Positions 34,247-42,299 of a stretch of 64,000 nucleotides of DNA are shown piece after piece (the first letter of the stretch is position 1; the number at the start of each line of letters is the position of its first letter). The notes under the pieces were generated by a model. The model was given only the letters and a program-made list of their open reading frames with translations, was not told where the DNA came from and made no database searches. The stretch comes from Streptomyces aurantiogriseus (GTDB taxonomy: Bacteria > Actinomycetota > Actinomycetes > Streptomycetales > Streptomycetaceae). The DNA is taken from the NCBI RefSeq assembly GCF_014649375.1, contig NZ_BMSX01000013.1, forward strand, positions 175,831 to 239,830, in the 5' to 3' direction. Made by a program: the position numbers and the translations under genes.

Positions 34247-35815
34247 ATGAAGACGGGTACCTCCGTCGGTGCAGACCCCCGTAGCCGGCCGGTGTCCCGG
34301 CTCCGGCCGGCCGGGCGGGTCCCCTGGGTGCTGGGCCTTCCGGCAGTGGTGGCCGCCGTCTTCGCGGTGCTCCCGCTCGTCTATCTCTGCGTGCGCGCCC
34401 TCGAACGCGGGCCGGGCTACGCCTGGGACATCGTCACCACCGAACGCGCCGCCCTGCTGCTGGGCCGCAGCGTCGGCCTCGCAGCCGTCGTCGTGGCGGC
34501 CTGCCTGGTGCTCGGCGTGTCGCTGGCCTGGCTGACCACCCGTACGGCTCTCCCCTGGGCGCGCGGCTGGGCCGTGCTGGTGACCCTGCCGCTGGCCGTG
34601 CCGAGCTACGTCGCCGCCTTCGCCTGGCTGTCCGCCGCCCCGCAACTGGCGGGGTTCACCGGGTCCGCTCTGTCCCTGACCCTGGTCAGCTTCCCGTACG
34701 TCCATCTGCCGGTCGCCGCCGCGCTGCGCCGCACCGACCCCGCGCAGGAGGAGACCGCCCGTTCCCTGGGCCTCGGGCCGGTACGCACCTTCTTCCGCGT
34801 CACCCTTCCCCAACTGCGCCCGGCGGCGGCAGGCGGCGCCGTCCTGGTCGCGCTCTACGTGTTCTCCGACTTCGGCGCGGTCTCGCTGATGCGCTACGAC
34901 ACCTTCACCCGCGGCATCTACACCTCCTACCGGGCATCCTTCGACCGGACCCCGGCCGCCGCCCTCAGCGTCGTCCTGGTGGCGCTCACCGTCGCCCTCG
35001 TCGCCGCCGAGGCACGCACCCGCGGGCGGGCCCGATACGTGCGCACCGGCACCGGCACCGCACGCCCCGCCGATCCCGCCCCGCTGGGGAAGTGGCTGGT
35101 GGCGTCGCTGAGTTGGTGCGGTGCCGTCACGGCCGCCGCCGTCGCGTTCCCGCTCACCACGCTCGGCTACTGGCTGGCCGTCGGCAACTCCGCGACCTGG
35201 GACCCGGCACGCCTCACCGAGACCGCCACGGCCACCCTCGGCGTCGCGGCCGCCGGCGCGGCGCTGACCACCGCGCTCGCGCTGCCCATCGGCGTGGTCG
35301 CCGCCCGCCACCGGGGCCGGGTCGCCCACCTGCTCGAACAGGCCGCCTACGCGGGCCACGCCCTGCCGGGCATCACCGTCGCCCTGTCGCTCGTGTTCTT
35401 CGCGGTGCGCTACGCCCACCCGCTGTACCAGGAACTCCCGCTGCTGGTCGGCGCGTACGCGGTGCTGTTCCTGCCCGTCGCGGTCGCCGCCACGCGTGCC
35501 GCCGTGCTCCAGGCACCGCCAGGGCTGGAGGACGTGGCGCGTTCCCTCGGCCGCGGACCCTGGCGGGTCCTGCGCGAGGTCACCGTGCCGCTGGCGGCGC
35601 CCGGCGTGGCGGCGGGCGCCGCGCTGACCTTCGTGGTGTGCATGAAGGAACTGCCCGCCACCCTGCTGCTGCGCCCCACCGGCATGGACACGCTGGCCAC
35701 CCGCCTGTGGACCGAGACCGGAACCGCCTCGTACGCCGCCGCGGCCCCCTACGCCGCCGCCCTGATCCTGCTGGCCGCGATCCCCTCCTACCTCCTCGGG
35801 AGGCACCGCACATGA
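34247..35815 (+). CDS. Ferric-iron ABC transporter permease (FbpB/SfuB type)
   Basis: A 522-aa duplicated permease with about twelve membrane helices and two EAA-like loops (EETARSLGLGPVRTFFRVTLP; EDVARSLGRGPWRVLREVTVP), one per half, so one chain forms the whole channel. ATG 34247 is 13 bp after the binding-protein stop. The stop lies in an ATGA overlap with the ATPase gene. It moves iron delivered by the lipoprotein into the cytoplasm. Confidence 0.94.
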   Translation: MKTGTSVGADPRSRPVSRLRPAGRVPWVLGLPAVVAAVFAVLPLVYLCVRALERGPGYAWDIVTTERAALLLGRSVGLAAVVVAACLVLGVSLAWLTTRTALPWARGWAVLVTLPLAVPSYVAAFAWLSAAPQLAGFTGSALSLTLVSFPYVHLPVAAALRRTDPAQEETARSLGLGPVRTFFRVTLPQLRPAAAGGAVLVALYVFSDFGAVSLMRYDTFTRGIYTSYRASFDRTPAAALSVVLVALTVALVAAEARTRGRARYVRTGTGTARPADPAPLGKWLVASLSWCGAVTAAAVAFPLTTLGYWLAVGNSATWDPARLTETATATLGVAAAGAALTTALALPIGVVAARHRGRVAHLLEQAAYAGHALPGITVALSLVFFAVRYAHPLYQELPLLVGAYAVLFLPVAVAATRAAVLQAPPGLEDVARSLGRGPWRVLREVTVPLAAPGVAAGAALTFVVCMKELPATLLLRPTGMDTLATRLWTETGTASYAAAAPYAAALILLAAIPSYLLGRHRT

Positions 35816-36870
35816 CCGAACTGCGCATCGAAGGACTGACCAAGTCCTACGGCCCGCCGGCACCGCCCGTCCTGGACGGACTCGACCTGACCGTCCCCGG
35901 CGGCGCCCTGGCCGCGGTCCTCGGCCCCTCGGGCTGCGGCAAGACCACCCTGCTGCGCATCATCGCCGGCTTCCTGCACGCCGACGCGGGCAGCGTCACC
36001 GTCGGCGAACGCGTCATGACCGGCCCCGGAGTCCATCTGCCGCCCGAGCGCCGCCGTATCGGCATCGTCCCCCAAGAGGGCGCGCTGTTCCCGCACTTGA
36101 GCGTGGCCCGGAACGTGGCCTTCGGCCTGACCGGCCTCGACCGGACCACGCGCCGGCGTCGTGCGGAGGAGATGCTGGAACTGGTCGGCCTGACCGGCTA
36201 CGGCGAACGGATGCCCCACGAACTGTCCGGCGGCCAGCAGCAACGCATCGCCCTGGCCCGTGCCCTCGCGCCGCGTCCGGCGCTGGTCCTGCTGGACGAG
36301 CCGTTCAACGCCCTGGACAGCGCCCTGCGCGCGGGAGTTCGCGCCGATGTCCGCGCGGCCCTGCGGCTCAGCGGGGCCACCGCCGTCCTGGTCACCCACG
36401 ACCAGCAGGAAGCCCTGTCCACCGCCGACCTCGTCGCCGTCGTACGGGACGGCCGCGTGGCCCAGTGCGACACCCCGCAACAGGTCTACCGGCGCCCGGC
36501 CGACCCCTGGATCGCCGGCTTCGTCGGCGATGCCGTCCTGCTGCCGGCCACCGCGCTGGGCGGCGGTACCGCGGACACCGCTCTGGGCACCATCCCGCTC
36601 GCCACGGACACGGACACGGACACGGACACGGTGAACGGGACCGGCACCGTGCTGCTGCGCCCCGAGCAACTGGAACTCACCGAGCCCACGTCCGGCGCAG
36701 TCGGCGGCACCGTCACCGAGGTGCGCTTCTACGGCCACGACGCCATGGTCACCGTGGCCGTCGACGGCCTGGCCGACCCGGTGGACCTCCGCACGGCCGG
36801 CCCCGTCGCCGTACAGCCCGGTGAGCGGACCGGCATCCGGGTCCGGGGGGAGGCCGTCCTGCACTCGTGA
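35812..36870 (+). CDS. Ferric-iron ABC transporter ATPase (FbpC type)
   Basis: A 352-aa ATPase: Walker A LGPSGCGKTT, signature ELSGGQQQRIALARAL, Walker B LVLLDEP and H-loop VLVTHDQQEA. A C-terminal TOBE-like regulatory domain (from about residue 240) includes a TDTDTDT run encoded by six-base repeats at 36605-36628. It energises the adjacent permease. Last gene of the iron-box operon, and the last gene before the right island boundary. Confidence 0.95.
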   Translation: MTELRIEGLTKSYGPPAPPVLDGLDLTVPGGALAAVLGPSGCGKTTLLRIIAGFLHADAGSVTVGERVMTGPGVHLPPERRRIGIVPQEGALFPHLSVARNVAFGLTGLDRTTRRRRAEEMLELVGLTGYGERMPHELSGGQQQRIALARALAPRPALVLLDEPFNALDSALRAGVRADVRAALRLSGATAVLVTHDQQEALSTADLVAVVRDGRVAQCDTPQQVYRRPADPWIAGFVGDAVLLPATALGGGTADTALGTIPLATDTDTDTDTVNGTGTVLLRPEQLELTEPTSGAVGGTVTEVRFYGHDAMVTVAVDGLADPVDLRTAGPVAVQPGERTGIRVRGEAVLHS

Positions 36871-37009
36871 TGCGGGTTCTCGACGGGATGTGACGCCTGC
36901 TGCGTTCTCCGGCCCGGTCCTGGCCGGTGTGTACGCGAGGTGCACGGCCTCTGGTCACGCGGAACCTCCGCGCGGCTCGGAGGCCGTTCTCACGCATCGC
37001 GCAGCTGTC

Positions 37010-37038
37010 CCCGGCGTACAGCCCGACTCGTCTGCCGC
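37010..37038 (+). repeat. Right 29-bp direct repeat (putative attR)
   Basis: Exact second copy of the rnpB 3' terminal 29 bp (7341-7369), same orientation, 29,669 bp away. It stands alone: no other part of RNase P RNA accompanies it. Confidence 0.75.
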
Positions 37039-37121
37039 ACCCACCCGTCGCCCGGAGGCCCCCACCCACCCGTCGCCCGCAGTTCGACCCCCCGTCACCC
37101 CGTGTCCCTACCGTGCGCGCC

Positions 37122-38318
37122 ATGAGAAGAATCTCGATCATGGTCACCGCCGCGGCGCTGACCCTCGGCCTCGCCGCCACGCCTGCGGTGGCCGACCGGG
37201 CGCCCGCCGGGTTCGGGCAGGCCACGCTGACCGGCTTCGCGGCGCTGCCGGCCACCACCTTCGTGCCGGGCAGCGAGCCGTCCGGGTCCGCGATCGGGGC
37301 GGGGCCGTTCAACGGGGTCACCGCGCCCTTCGCCCACCAGCCCGTCCAGGGCTTCAGCGGCGTCGTCAACCGGCACGACGGCACCTACGACGTGCTGTCC
37401 GACAACGGCTACGGCAACAAGGCCAACAGCGCCGACTTCCTGCTGCGCGTGCACCGCGTCAAGCCCGACACCCGCACCGGCAAGGTCACCGTGCTGGGCG
37501 GGTTCAACCTCAGCGACCCCGACCACAAGGTGCCGTTCGCGCTGACCCGCGCCGACCGGAAGCTCACCGGCGCCGACTTCGACGTCGAGTCGATCGTGCG
37601 GGTGGCGGACGGGACGTACTGGATGGGCGACGAGTTCGGCCCGTTCCTGCTGCACTTCTCCGCCACCGGGCGGCTGCTCCAGGCCCCCGTCCCGCTGGCC
37701 GGCGTGCAGGCGCCCGAGAACCCCTACCTGAACGGCGCCCAGCCCACCCTCGGTAGCAGCAAGGGCTTCGAGGGCCTCGTGCGCGGTGTCGACGGACGCC
37801 ACCTCTACCCGCTCACGGAGGGCACCGTCACCGGTGACACCCCCGGCGACCTGCGCTTCAGCGAGTTCGACCTGTGCAAGGGCCGCTACACCGGCAAGCG
37901 GTTCGTCTACCGCCTCGAGTCCACCTCGAACGCCATCGGCGACGCCATCGCCGTCGACCGGCACCGCTTCCTCGTCGTCGAGCGCGACGGCGGGCAGGGC
38001 GACACCGCCAAGTTCAAGCGGATCTACCTCGTCGACACCCGCGACCGCGACGACGACGGCCTCGTCGACAAGACCCTCGTGGCTGATCTGCTGGATCTCG
38101 CCAACCCGAAGGGGCTGGGTGGCTTCGGTACGACCTTCCGCTTCCCGTTCCAGACCATCGAGGACCTCGCCCTCCTCGACGACCGGACGGTCGCGGTCCT
38201 GAACGACAACAACTTCCCCTTCTCCAGCGGCCGCACGCCGGGCAAGCCGGACGACAACGAGTTCATCACCGTCCGGCTCTCCGCCCCGCTGCACGCGGAC
38301 CAGCGGGCGCTGCGCTGA
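37122..38318 (+). CDS. Secreted esterase-like phytase-family protein
   Basis: A 398-aa exported protein of the 'esterase-like activity of phytase' group. A Sec signal peptide spans residues 1-29 (ISIMVTAAALTLGLAATPAVA). The mature part is a beta-propeller-like domain with GFSGVVNRHDGTYDVLSDNG, ADFDVESIVRVADGTYWMGD, SKGFEGLV and a closing DNEFITVRL. Such proteins are probably phosphoesterases, though few have been tested. ATG 37122 starts the signal peptide. It is the first gene outside the putative island. Confidence 0.88.
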   Translation: MRRISIMVTAAALTLGLAATPAVADRAPAGFGQATLTGFAALPATTFVPGSEPSGSAIGAGPFNGVTAPFAHQPVQGFSGVVNRHDGTYDVLSDNGYGNKANSADFLLRVHRVKPDTRTGKVTVLGGFNLSDPDHKVPFALTRADRKLTGADFDVESIVRVADGTYWMGDEFGPFLLHFSATGRLLQAPVPLAGVQAPENPYLNGAQPTLGSSKGFEGLVRGVDGRHLYPLTEGTVTGDTPGDLRFSEFDLCKGRYTGKRFVYRLESTSNAIGDAIAVDRHRFLVVERDGGQGDTAKFKRIYLVDTRDRDDDGLVDKTLVADLLDLANPKGLGGFGTTFRFPFQTIEDLALLDDRTVAVLNDNNFPFSSGRTPGKPDDNEFITVRLSAPLHADQRALR

Positions 38319-38333
38319 TCACACGCCCGGGTG

Positions 38334-38831
38334 TCACGGGGCGGTCGTGCCCAGCGACCGCCCCGCCACCCGGGCCAGATGGCGCGCGAACACCTCCGGC
38401 GCCCCCGGCGTCAGCGTCCGCAGCGCCACCAGCGCCGTGATCACGACGTCGCACAGCTCGGACTCCACGTCCTCCCAGGTGTGGCTGGTGCCCTTGCGGG
38501 GGTTCTGGCCGGTCACGCCGATCACCGCCTGGGCCACCTCGCCGACCTCCTCCGACAGTTTCAGCACGCGCAGCAGGAGGGCCTCCCGGCCGGCGATCGG
38601 CTGATCGGCGTCGAGCCAGGCCCACAGGGCGTCGATGGTCTGCCAGAGGTCGGCGGGGGCGGCGGGTTCAACAGGCTCAGCTGGTTCAGCAGATGCAGCA
38701 GATGCAGCAGATGTAGCGGGCTCAGCGGGTTCAGGGGGTTCAGCGGGTTCAGGGGGTCCGGCAACTTCAGCGGGTTCCGCAGGTTCAGAGACGGGCAGGG
38801 CGGCCCGTGTGGCCCGGTCGCTGTAGCTCAT
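38334..38831 (-). CDS. MazG-like protein
   Basis: A 165-aa protein. Residues 65-160 match the MazG-like NTP pyrophosphohydrolase fold (LLLRVLKLSEEVGEVAQAVIG, EDVESELCDVVITALVAL, with the metal-binding EExxE and ExxD acids). It may hydrolyse non-canonical nucleotides. The N-terminal 60 residues are an EPA/Pro-Glu-Ala low-complexity extension produced by short tandem repeats at 38665-38790. ATG start at 38831. It is convergent with the phytase-like gene. Confidence 0.9.
   Translation of the reverse strand: MSYSDRATRAALPVSEPAEPAEVAGPPEPAEPPEPAEPATSAASAASAEPAEPVEPAAPADLWQTIDALWAWLDADQPIAGREALLLRVLKLSEEVGEVAQAVIGVTGQNPRKGTSHTWEDVESELCDVVITALVALRTLTPGAPEVFARHLARVAGRSLGTTAP
38665..38790. repeat. 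Degenerate short tandem repeats in the MazG-like gene
   Basis: Runs of GGTTCAGC/GCAGAT-type 6- and 9-base repeats, in frame, encoding AEPAEP and ASAASA. They are probably prone to copy-number change. Confidence 0.75.
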
Positions 38832-38946
38832 GGGCGCAGCCTGCCCGCGGCGGCCCCTGCTCGAACAGCGTCAAGCCGACGCCAGGCGCCCACGGTGGCC
38901 CCTTCTCGAACAACAACCCCAAGCCGCCGCCAAGCCCCACGCCGCG

Positions 38947-39492
38947 CTACTCCTCGAACAGCGCCTCCTGCTCCCCCTCCTCCCTCCGGCGCAGCCGCTT
39001 GTTGCGCAGGCCGACGATCACCGCGGTGGCCGCCGCCGTCGCGCTCAGGGCCGCCGGGACCATCCAGCCCCGGTTGACCGTGTGGCCGAGGGCGTGGTCC
39101 AGGGAGAGGCGGCCGGGGCCGGCGACGGCGAGGGCCGCGCCGGTCAGGCCGAGGGAGGCGGCGTACTCGTAGCCGCCGCTCTGTGCGAAGAAGCCGTTGG
39201 GGACGTGCACCGCGGACGCGCCCGCCATCGCGCCGGCCGCCGCCGCGCCCGCCGCCGGGGTGGCCAGGCCCAGCGCCAGCAGCGTGCCGCCGCCGGCCTC
39301 CGCCAGGCCGGCCGCCGTCGCGCTCGCCTTGCCGGGCTCGTAGCCGACGGACTCCATGAACTGGCCGGTCCCCTCCAGACCGTGGCCGCCGAACCAGCCG
39401 AACAGTTTCTGCGTGCCGTGTGCCACCAGCACTCCTCCGGTGCCCAGCCGAAGCAGCAGCAGCCCCAGATCACGTCGGTCGAAACAGGTCAC
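38947..39492 (-). CDS. DoxX-family membrane protein
   Basis: A 181-aa integral membrane protein with the DoxX N-terminus DLGLLLLRLGTGGVLVAHGTQKLFGWFGGHG and four hydrophobic segments. The C-terminus is charged (RRREEGEQEALFEE). DoxX proteins are linked to thiol-redox and oxidative-stress systems; the role here is unproven. GTG 39492 follows GGGAG at good spacing. Confidence 0.93.
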   Translation of the reverse strand: MTCFDRRDLGLLLLRLGTGGVLVAHGTQKLFGWFGGHGLEGTGQFMESVGYEPGKASATAAGLAEAGGGTLLALGLATPAAGAAAAGAMAGASAVHVPNGFFAQSGGYEYAASLGLTGAALAVAGPGRLSLDHALGHTVNRGWMVPAALSATAAATAVIVGLRNKRLRRREEGEQEALFEE

Positions 39493-39649
39493 GGTGACTC
39501 CCTGAGCAGACTGCAGGAACACCCCCACGCGTTTCCACCGTCGCACCCCTCACACCCGGCGGGCCTGTCCTGGGCGCCGTTCGGGTGGCGGGCCCCGGGG
39601 ATCGGGTGGCGCAGGCCCCGGGATCGGGTGGCGGGCTCGGGGGAGCGGT

Positions 39650-39991
39650 GTGACGCTGACTGGCATGACGATTCAGCCAGCCAAACTCAGCGACCCGGCC
39701 GTCCGGGCCTTCGTCTCCGCCGTCAACGCCCATGACCGGGAGGCCTTCCTGAGCCTCCTCACGCCCGACGCGACCATGGCGGACGACGGCTCCGACCGTG
39801 ACCTCGCCGAGTGGATCGACCGGGAGATCTTCTCCTCCCACGGCCACATGGAGGTCGACAACGAGTCGAACGGCGGCCGCGTCCTGCTCGCCCGCTACAG
39901 CAACGACACCTGGGGCGAGATGCGCACCAAGTGGCAGTTCGTGGTCGAGGACGACGGGCGGATCTCGCGCTTCGAGACCGGGCAGGCGTAG
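39650..39991 (+). CDS. NTF2-like (SnoaL-type) protein
   Basis: A 113-aa one-domain protein with the cone-shaped NTF2-like pattern: PAVRAFVSAVNAHDREAFLSLL near the start and a strand-rich end (VLLARYSNDTWGEMRTKWQF). Such proteins are small enzymes or binding proteins; no catalytic role is visible. GTG 39650 follows GGGGGAG closely; ATG 39665 is an alternative start without a clear ribosome-binding site. ATCGGGTGGC is repeated three times just upstream (39580-39640). Confidence 0.85.
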   Translation: MTLTGMTIQPAKLSDPAVRAFVSAVNAHDREAFLSLLTPDATMADDGSDRDLAEWIDREIFSSHGHMEVDNESNGGRVLLARYSNDTWGEMRTKWQFVVEDDGRISRFETGQA

Positions 39992-40055
39992 CGGCCGGTA
40001 AAGGCCGGTCCAGCCCTTGCCTTCGTGTGCGCTTCAACTCCTAGCGTGCACGGGC

Positions 40056-41078
40056 ATGGAGACCACCGACAGGACCACCGACACCATCACGGGGACCGCT
40101 CCCAGGGCCTTGGGGCGCAGCGGCCTGAGCGTCAGCCCGCTCGGCTTCGGCTGCTGGGCCATCGGCGGGGAGTGGCAGGACCCCGACGGACAGCCGCTCG
40201 GCTGGGGCAAGGTCGACGACGAGGAGTCCGTACGGGCGATCCACCGCGCTCTCGACCTGGGCGTCACCTTCTTCGACACCGCCGATGTCTACGGCACCGG
40301 ACACAGCGAGCGTGTCCTCGGGCGGGCCCTCGGCAAGCGGCGGGACGAGGTCGTCGTCGCCACCAAGTGGGGCAACCTCTTCGACGAGCGCACCCGGACG
40401 CTGTACGGGCAGGATGCCTCCACCGAGTACGCGCGCACCGCCCTCACCGCGTCCCTCGCCCGGCTGGGCACCGATCACATCGACCTGTATCAGCTGCACC
40501 TCTCCGACGCCCACCCCGAGCGCGCGGCCGAACTGCGCGACCTGTGCGAGGAGTTCGTACGGGAGGGGCTCGTCCGCGCCTACGCCTGGAGCACCGACGA
40601 CCCCGCCCGTGCCGCCGTGTTCGCCGAGGGGGAGCACTGTGCGGGTGTCCAGCATGCGATCAACGTGCTGCAGGACGCGCCCGAGATGCTCGCGCTGTGC
40701 GACGAGCTGAACCTCGCGAGCATCAACCGCAGTCCGCTGGCCATGGGGTTGCTGGCCGGGAAGCGCCGGGCCCGGCAGCCCCTGGAGGCCGGTGACATCC
40801 GCAGCCGTCCGCCGGCCTGGCTGAAGGGGTTCGCCGACGGGTCCGGGGCCGACCCGGAGTGGCTCGGCCGGGTCGACGCCCTCAGGGACGTCCTCACCAG
40901 CGGCGGCCGTACGCTCGCCCAGGGCGCGCTCGCCTGGCTGTGGGCGCGCAGTCCGCGGACCGTGCCGATTCCCGGGTTCCGTTCGGTCGCGCAGGCCGAG
41001 GAGAACGCGGGCGCGATCGGGAAAGGTCCGCTCACCGCGGGGCAGTTGGCCGAGGTGGACCGGATACTCGGCCGGTGA
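40056..41078 (+). CDS. Aldo/keto reductase
   Basis: A 340-aa TIM-barrel oxidoreductase. Catalytic residues are in FFDTADVYGTGHSERVLG (Asp and Tyr), VVVATKWG (Lys) and LYQLHLSD (His). The C-terminal NADP-binding segment IPGFRSVAQAEENAGAI is present. The substrate is not predictable. ATG 40056 begins the protein; the in-frame upstream extension to 40017 lacks family similarity. It is followed by an unusual nested hairpin. Confidence 0.94.
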   Translation: METTDRTTDTITGTAPRALGRSGLSVSPLGFGCWAIGGEWQDPDGQPLGWGKVDDEESVRAIHRALDLGVTFFDTADVYGTGHSERVLGRALGKRRDEVVVATKWGNLFDERTRTLYGQDASTEYARTALTASLARLGTDHIDLYQLHLSDAHPERAAELRDLCEEFVREGLVRAYAWSTDDPARAAVFAEGEHCAGVQHAINVLQDAPEMLALCDELNLASINRSPLAMGLLAGKRRARQPLEAGDIRSRPPAWLKGFADGSGADPEWLGRVDALRDVLTSGGRTLAQGALAWLWARSPRTVPIPGFRSVAQAEENAGAIGKGPLTAGQLAEVDRILGR

Positions 41079-41154
41079 GCGGCGGGCACCGCCCCCGCCG
41101 CCTGCGCCTGTTCAGGCGACTGTTCCTGCCGGGCACCGAGTCTCTGTGTGCTGT

Positions 41155-41238
41155 ACGGCAGCCGTTCCACGGTCCGGTGCGCACCTCGCGGTCCCACGCG
41201 AGGTCCACCCCCATCCGGTGCCGTGGAACGGCTGCCGT
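41155..41238. terminator. Nested 18-bp and 8-bp hairpins after the aldo/keto reductase
   Basis: Perfect 18-base arms (41155-41172 and 41221-41238, ACGGCAGCCGTTCCACGG and its complement) enclose a second perfect hairpin ACCTCGCG-GTCCCA-CGCGAGGT (41183-41204). It lies between convergent genes. It could be a terminator, a cruciform or a structured RNA; there is no U-run. Confidence 0.65.
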
Positions 41239-41371
41239 CCTCCCCCCTCGGTGCGGTCTGCGGAAGCCCCGTGTTCCAACTGTGAAGCTTGTGTGGAGGC
41301 GAGACGAGCATAAGCCCCCGACCGGCGGTGATGGAGCGGAAGATTACATTCCGTTTGTGTAGGTTGACCGT

Positions 41372-42142
41372 TCAGCCACGCCCCACGTACGGCATCGCCG
41401 TCGCCAGCACCGTCGCGAACTGCACGTTCGCCTCCAGCGGCAGTTCCGCCATGTGCCGCACCGTGCGCGCCACGTCGGCGACGTCCATCACCGGCTCCGG
41501 CGCGATCTCACCGTTGGCCTGCAGTGCGCCCGTCCGCATCCGCGCCGTCATGTCGGTCGCCGCGTTGCCGATGTCGATCTGCCCGACCGCGATGCCGTAC
41601 GCCCGCCCGTCCAGCGACAACGACTTGGTGAGGCCGGTGAGGGCGTGCTTGGTCGCCGTGTAGGCGACGGAGTGCGGGCGGGGGGTGTGCGCGGAGATCG
41701 AGCCGTTGTTGATGATCCGGCCGCCCTGCGGGGCCTGCTCCTTCATCTGCCGGTACGCCGCCTGCGCGCACAGGAACGCCCCGTTGAGGTTGGTGTCCAC
41801 CACGTGCCGCCAGGCGTCGTAGGGCAGGTCCTCGACGGGCACGCCACCCGGCCCGAACGTGCCCGCGTTGTTGAACAGCAGGTCCACCCGCCCGAACCGG
41901 TCGCGCACGGCGGCGAAGAGGGCCGCCACGTCGTCCGGGCGTGAGACATCCGTCCGTACGGCGAGACGCGCGGCCTCGGGCACGAGGGCGGCCGTCTCCT
42001 CCAGGGGTTCGGTGCGGCGGCCGGCCAGGGCCACCGACCAGCCCGCGCGCAGCAGTTCCACGGCCACCGCGCGGCCGATGCCGGAACCGGCGCCGGTGAC
42101 CACGGCGATCCTCGCCTGCTCGGAAGTGTGCTTGGCATTCAT
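41372..42142 (-). CDS. SDR-family oxidoreductase
   Basis: A 256-aa classical short-chain dehydrogenase: VVTGAGSGIGRAVAVELL, LLFNNAG, catalytic Ser in NNGSISAHTPRP and YTATKHAL. The relation TDV after the second strand suggests NAD(H) or a mixed cofactor. The substrate is unknown. ATG 42142; the 3' end faces the aldo/keto reductase gene. Confidence 0.94.
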   Translation of the reverse strand: MNAKHTSEQARIAVVTGAGSGIGRAVAVELLRAGWSVALAGRRTEPLEETAALVPEAARLAVRTDVSRPDDVAALFAAVRDRFGRVDLLFNNAGTFGPGGVPVEDLPYDAWRHVVDTNLNGAFLCAQAAYRQMKEQAPQGGRIINNGSISAHTPRPHSVAYTATKHALTGLTKSLSLDGRAYGIAVGQIDIGNAATDMTARMRTGALQANGEIAPEPVMDVADVARTVRHMAELPLEANVQFATVLATAMPYVGRG

Positions 42143-42299
42143 GGGGTCGCAGCGTACGGGGCAGCAGCGTGCGGGCCCCGCGATGCGGAACACGTTCGTC
42201 CGCCATCCAGCTGTTGTGTACGCGCCAACCTCAGGTCGTTCCAGGGTCGTCCCCGGCCACTCCAATGCCTCCTGCACCCATCCCCAGGGGAGGACCGGA

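Noticed and set aside
37010..37038. Second RNase P RNA gene
   Set aside because: Only the terminal 29 bp are present; the catalytic core is missing.
42140..42299. PHO box upstream of phoD
   Set aside because: GTTCGTCCGCC is the closest match, but there are no properly spaced direct repeats.
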